Part shown: positions 61,099 to 64,000 of the stretch, piece by piece
Numbering within the stretch: position 1 is the first letter of the stretch
Layout: every line of letters starts with the position of its first letter
Source of the DNA: Limibacter armeniacum
GTDB taxonomy: Bacteria > Bacteroidota > Bacteroidia > Cytophagales > Flammeovirgaceae
Direction: 5' to 3'
Length of the DNA: 64,000 nt
Assembly (NCBI RefSeq): GCF_036880985.1
Contig: NZ_JBAJNO010000009.1
Location: forward strand, 744,001 to 808,000
Program-made: the position numbers and the translations under genes
The notes under the pieces: model-generated
What the model was told of the DNA's origin: nothing
The model's database searches: none
What the model saw: the letters and a program-made list of their open reading frames with translations, nothing else

Positions 61099-61947
61099 TT
61101 AAATTTTCACATCCAAAAACTTTTTCAGGACAGCTGAGTCTGCATTCTTTTTCCAGATAAAGAATACTTTCCGAGTAAATTTCCTGTCAGAAATAGGTAC
61201 AAAGCTGATACCGGGGTAGTCCACTCCAATATCAGGCACCAGTGAAACTCCTATACTTGATGCAACCAATGCTTTTGTTGTCTCATCTCTTTTTGCACTG
61301 AAAACTACTTTAGGATTAATCCCCTCATCATCAAAAGCCTTTTTCACTTCATTATACAGCGAGCAACTTTTTCGCTCAATAAAGTCAATACCCTGAAGCT
61401 CCTTGAAGCAGACTTTACTTTTCTGTGCCATATGGTGGTTTTCAGGAACAGCCAACGCCAACTTATCCTGCCTAATAAGCTTATAGGCATATTGCTCTGT
61501 ATCTGTAGGAGGCATTTTTTGGAAAAAGCCCTCTACCTCCTGTGTCCTTAGCTGCTGATACAGCTCTTTCTGAGGCAACTCAAATACCTGCACCTGACAG
61601 TTCGGGTAAAGCCCTTGAAAAGTTTTAAAATACGGCACAAGCGTCTGAAAGTCCACTTCATCACTGATCCCAATATGAAAAGGCTTTGCCTCATCAACTG
61701 AAAATGTGGATTCCATAGATGCCCAGATTGCCAACAATTGCTTGGCTTTAGGTAACAGGATCTTTCCTTCCTCTGTTAAATGCACAAGCTTATTATCCCG
61801 ATAGAAAAGTTGACAATTCAGCTGTTCTTCCAGCTTTTTAATCCCAGTTGAGAAGGTCGACTGCACAACATGTACCTGCTGGGCTGCCTTAGTAAAGTTC
61901 CCTGTCTCAGATAGCGCCACGAAGTATTTGACAAACTGAAGGTTCAT
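61099..61947 (-). CDS. LysR-family transcriptional regulator
   Basis: A 282-residue LysR regulator. The N-terminal helix-turn-helix spans about residues 3-60 (FVALSETGNFTKAAQQVHVVQSTFS and IKKLEEQLNCQLFYR), followed by the co-inducer-binding domain from about 88. It is divergent from the MdaB-like/bestrophin operon, a classic arrangement for a LysR regulator of its neighbours. The inducer is not known; similar regulators next to quinone reductases often respond to electrophiles or oxidants (inference). Confidence 0.92.
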   Translation of the reverse strand: MNLQFVKYFVALSETGNFTKAAQQVHVVQSTFSTGIKKLEEQLNCQLFYRDNKLVHLTEEGKILLPKAKQLLAIWASMESTFSVDEAKPFHIGISDEVDFQTLVPYFKTFQGLYPNCQVQVFELPQKELYQQLRTQEVEGFFQKMPPTDTEQYAYKLIRQDKLALAVPENHHMAQKSKVCFKELQGIDFIERKSCSLYNEVKKAFDDEGINPKVVFSAKRDETTKALVASSIGVSLVPDIGVDYPGISFVPISDRKFTRKVFFIWKKNADSAVLKKFLDVKI

Positions 61948-62030
61948 GCCATCTAAAATTACGATTAAACCTATTGAATTATTCTATTTTTACGATACAA
62001 AAATACCACTTTAATTTGCATCAACAAAAA

Positions 62031-62054
62031 CGATTGATAAACAACCAACAATCG
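62031..62054. promoter_or_regulatory. Candidate LysR operator
   Basis: CGATTG-N12-CAATCG is an inverted repeat with the ATTG/CAAT arms typical of LysR boxes. It lies between the divergent LysR gene and the MdaB-like gene. Confidence 0.45.
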
Positions 62055-62085
62055 ATTATCTACAATGCAATTTAATAATAGAGAC

Positions 62086-62670
62086 ATGAAGAAGGTATTA
62101 ATCATCAATGGACATCAATACTACCCATTTTCTGAAGGCAAACTGAATGCTGCCCTAGTGGATATCACAAAAGAGGTACTCACAACAAAAGGGTATGAGA
62201 TCAAAGAAGTCAATATGAAAGATGAGTACAATGTGGAAGAAGAAGTTGAAAAGCACCTTTGGGCTGACATTGTAATCCTTCAGACACCAATTAACTGGAT
62301 GGGTATTACTTGGAGCTTCAAAAAATATATGGACGAGGTTTATACCACTGGCATGTTTGGACAACTTTGTAACGGTGATGGCAGAAGTGAGGCAGCTCCC
62401 AAAAAGAATTATGGTACAGGTGGATTGCTGACTGATTCTAAATATATGATGTCTGTCACATTCAATGCACCAAGTGAAGCATTCGACAATGAAGATGAGT
62501 ACCTTTTTGGAGGTAAAGGAGTAGACAACCTGTTGTTTCCTCAACATATGAACTTCAGGTTCTTTGGGATGAAACCACTACCAACCTTTGCCTGTTTTGA
62601 TGTTATGAAGAACCCTGACATTGAAAACGACTTCAAGCGATTCAGGGAGCACCTTGAACAAAACGTCTAA
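62086..62670 (+). CDS. MdaB-like NAD(P)H-dependent quinone oxidoreductase
   Basis: A protein of 194 residues when started at the ATG at 62086 ([18 protein letters not shown]); an upstream ATG at 62065 would add seven residues. It is a flavodoxin-fold reductase of the MdaB group: [27 protein letters not shown], the [21 protein letters not shown] block and a C-terminal [18 protein letters not shown] are characteristic. MdaB reduces quinones with two electrons using NADPH and FAD, protecting against oxidative stress. It is 3 bp before the bestrophin gene and probably controlled by the divergent LysR. Confidence 0.88.
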   Translation: MKKVLIINGHQYYPFSEGKLNAALVDITKEVLTTKGYEIKEVNMKDEYNVEEEVEKHLWADIVILQTPINWMGITWSFKKYMDEVYTTGMFGQLCNGDGRSEAAPKKNYGTGGLLTDSKYMMSVTFNAPSEAFDNEDEYLFGGKGVDNLLFPQHMNFRFFGMKPLPTFACFDVMKNPDIENDFKRFREHLEQNV

Positions 62671-62673
62671 TTC

Positions 62674-63735
62674 ATGCTTACCAAAGTAAGATACTCTGTC
62701 AAAGATATGACACTCTGGACCCGATGGGAAACATCGGGTTTCATTGCTTATTCCTTTCTGGCAGTTTTCCTGTATGAAGAACTCGAACTAACCTTCCTTG
62801 CTGTTCCTTGGACACCCATTGCACTGGTCGGTACAGCAGTAGCTTTTATTCTGGGTTTCCAAAACAGTGCTGCCTACGGAAGAATCTGGGAAGCCCGCAA
62901 GGTATGGGGAGGGATCGTGAACACTTCCAGAACTTGGGGAATGAAAACCAAGGACATGGTCACGAATGAGTATGCCACTGAACCCGAAACAGAAGCTGAA
63001 CTAAAAGAGCAAAAACGCATCTTGGTATATCGGCATATCGCTTGGCTGACAACTTTGAGATATGCCATGAGGCAGAGAAAAAAATGGGAAACCTTTGATA
63101 ACCATTTCACCAACAGAGAATGGTCCAATGCTATTCACATTCCTGAAAAGGTTTTACCTATAGAAGAAGCCCTTTTCCCTTATCTCAGTCCTGAGGAACT
63201 TCGCTACACAATGGACAAAAACAATAAGTCCACTACACTTCTTTACCTGCAATCCAATCATCTTAGGGAGCTCAAAGAAAAAGGGCTGATCTGGGAATTC
63301 TCATTTCTCGAACTCGAAAACCTTTTGCAGGAATTCCTCACCTTTCAAGGGCAATCCGAAAGAATCAAAAACTTCCCATATCCCCGTCAATACGCTACGC
63401 TCTCGTATATCTTTGTAATGATTTTCATTATCCTTTTACCATTCGGCATTGTCCCTGAATTCTCAAAAATCGCTACATCACTGACAGATAATTTCCCTCG
63501 TATCAGCGAAGTATTCACATGGCTGGCAATCCCCTTCTGCACCATCGTTTCATGGGTTTTTCACACCATGCAAAGAATCGGAGTGGTGGGAGAAAACCCA
63601 TTTGAAGGGACTGCCAATGACGTCCCTATCTCCACCATTTCAAGGGGAATTGAGATTGACCTCCGCCAACTGCTGGATGAAGAAAAAAGCAGCATTCCTA
63701 AACAGTTTCCTGAAAACAAAAATGTCCAGATGTAA
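62674..63735 (+). CDS. Bestrophin-like ion channel
   Basis: A 353-residue protein of the bestrophin/UPF0187 family. Hydrophobic segments occur at about 20-45 and 45-65, and two more near 245-300. The motif LGFQNSAAYGRIWEARKVWGGIVNTSRTW is diagnostic, as is FEGTANDVPI near the C-terminus. Bacterial members form pentameric channels; some are cation-selective. It starts 3 bp after the reductase gene, so translation is probably coupled. Why it is paired with a quinone reductase is unclear; the tie may be to membrane potential or redox stress (inference). Confidence 0.88.
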   Translation: MLTKVRYSVKDMTLWTRWETSGFIAYSFLAVFLYEELELTFLAVPWTPIALVGTAVAFILGFQNSAAYGRIWEARKVWGGIVNTSRTWGMKTKDMVTNEYATEPETEAELKEQKRILVYRHIAWLTTLRYAMRQRKKWETFDNHFTNREWSNAIHIPEKVLPIEEALFPYLSPEELRYTMDKNNKSTTLLYLQSNHLRELKEKGLIWEFSFLELENLLQEFLTFQGQSERIKNFPYPRQYATLSYIFVMIFIILLPFGIVPEFSKIATSLTDNFPRISEVFTWLAIPFCTIVSWVFHTMQRIGVVGENPFEGTANDVPISTISRGIEIDLRQLLDEEKSSIPKQFPENKNVQM

Positions 63736-63848
63736 AACTGCGTTTCAAAAGCTATGATAGTGATAAATAAGGGGCTATTTTTGAATGGAGTCCATATGGT
63801 TGACGAATTCGTTTTTTTAGCTAACCTATAAATTACACTAACACATAA

Positions 63849-64000
63849 ATGAAACAAAGAAGAAGGAAAAGACTGACAGCAGACGAATATGCACAAGGGA
63901 TACTTGCTGGTGACAGGATTATCCTGAGCAGGGCAATTACACTAATAGAAAGTGCTTTGCCCGAAGACAATGAACTGGCAGAAACAGTATTGGAGAAAGT
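63849..64000 (+). CDS. meaB: MeaB-like GTPase, N-terminal part (cut by window end)
   Basis: Only the first 50 codons are in the window. The sequence MKQRRRKRLTADEYAQGI, then LAGDRIILSRAITLIES and LPEDNELAE, matches the N-terminus of MeaB/ArgK G3E GTPases, which protect and reload B12 in methylmalonyl-CoA mutase. The P-loop lies beyond the window. Its nearness to mutA-mutB supports the call, although five genes lie in between. Confidence 0.8.
   Translation, partial: MKQRRRKRLTADEYAQGILAGDRIILSRAITLIESALPEDNELAETVLEK

Overview
The window comes from a Bacteroidota chromosome, most likely a marine Cytophagales/Flammeovirga-like lineage. The clues are a type III glutamine synthetase, a SprB-repeat protein with a type IX secretion tail, lipoproteins with short lipoboxes, the families DUF3467, DUF4126 and DUF1987, starts without a clear Shine-Dalgarno, and promoters of the Bacteroidota form TTTG-N19/20-TAnnTTTG. 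The genus is inference. I see no phage, insertion sequence, CRISPR array or integration scar. All family names are given from memory of motifs; no database search was run.

Layout. 1-7.4 kb: a cut-off and a complete POT peptide transporter, the 5-oxoprolinase genes pxpABC, and a lipoprotein related to glycogen-debranching glucosidases. 7.4-14.4 kb: hemF and a very long tamB on the minus strand, divergent from tsaD. 14.7-19.7 kb: a membrane-anchored double winged-helix protein, a gap holding a possible small RNA, lgt, an FAD oxidoreductase, mgtE (overlapping it tail to tail) and a START-like protein. 20.0-20.7 kb: six tandem tRNA-Met genes. 20.8-34.0 kb: a secreted protein of eleven Ig-like repeats, glnN (GSIII), a DnaJ-TPR membrane protein, a ROK kinase, an Omp85-type barrel, a helical-repeat protein and parC. 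34.4-35.0 kb: alternating Pro/Arg tRNA genes. 35.1-41.7 kb: a protein with two fused GH14 beta-amylase domains, DUF3467, a lipase-like hydrolase, an MscS channel, a SiaC-like protein and a small membrane protein. 41.8-42.9 kb: ten tandem tRNA-Asp genes. 43.2-55.4 kb: a lipocalin-like protein, a prohibitin, ispE, a sodium symporter, a CapA-like protein, the T9SS SprB protein, lipoproteins, a low-complexity secreted protein and DUF4126. 55.5-64 kb: a 57-residue ORF, methylmalonyl-CoA mutase mutB/mutA, a frameshifted epimerase, GNAT and LysR genes, an MdaB-like/bestrophin operon, and the start of meaB.

How the genes fit together. mutA, mutB, the epimerase and meaB form a propionate/methylmalonyl-CoA set, but the epimerase frame is broken at an A6 run. 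The peptide transporters beside pxpABC suggest peptide uptake and pyroglutamate recycling. Lgt modifies lipoproteins such as those seen here; TamB and the Omp85-like barrel belong to envelope biogenesis. The most unusual content is the 21 tRNA genes of only four types, in three locally amplified arrays, and the tandem GH14 protein. I found no clearly new defence or mobile system. The best candidates for undescribed biology are the double-GH14 enzyme, the membrane-tethered double winged-helix protein, the aromatic/Asn-rich/RGG secreted protein and the candidate small RNA at about 15.43-15.55 kb.
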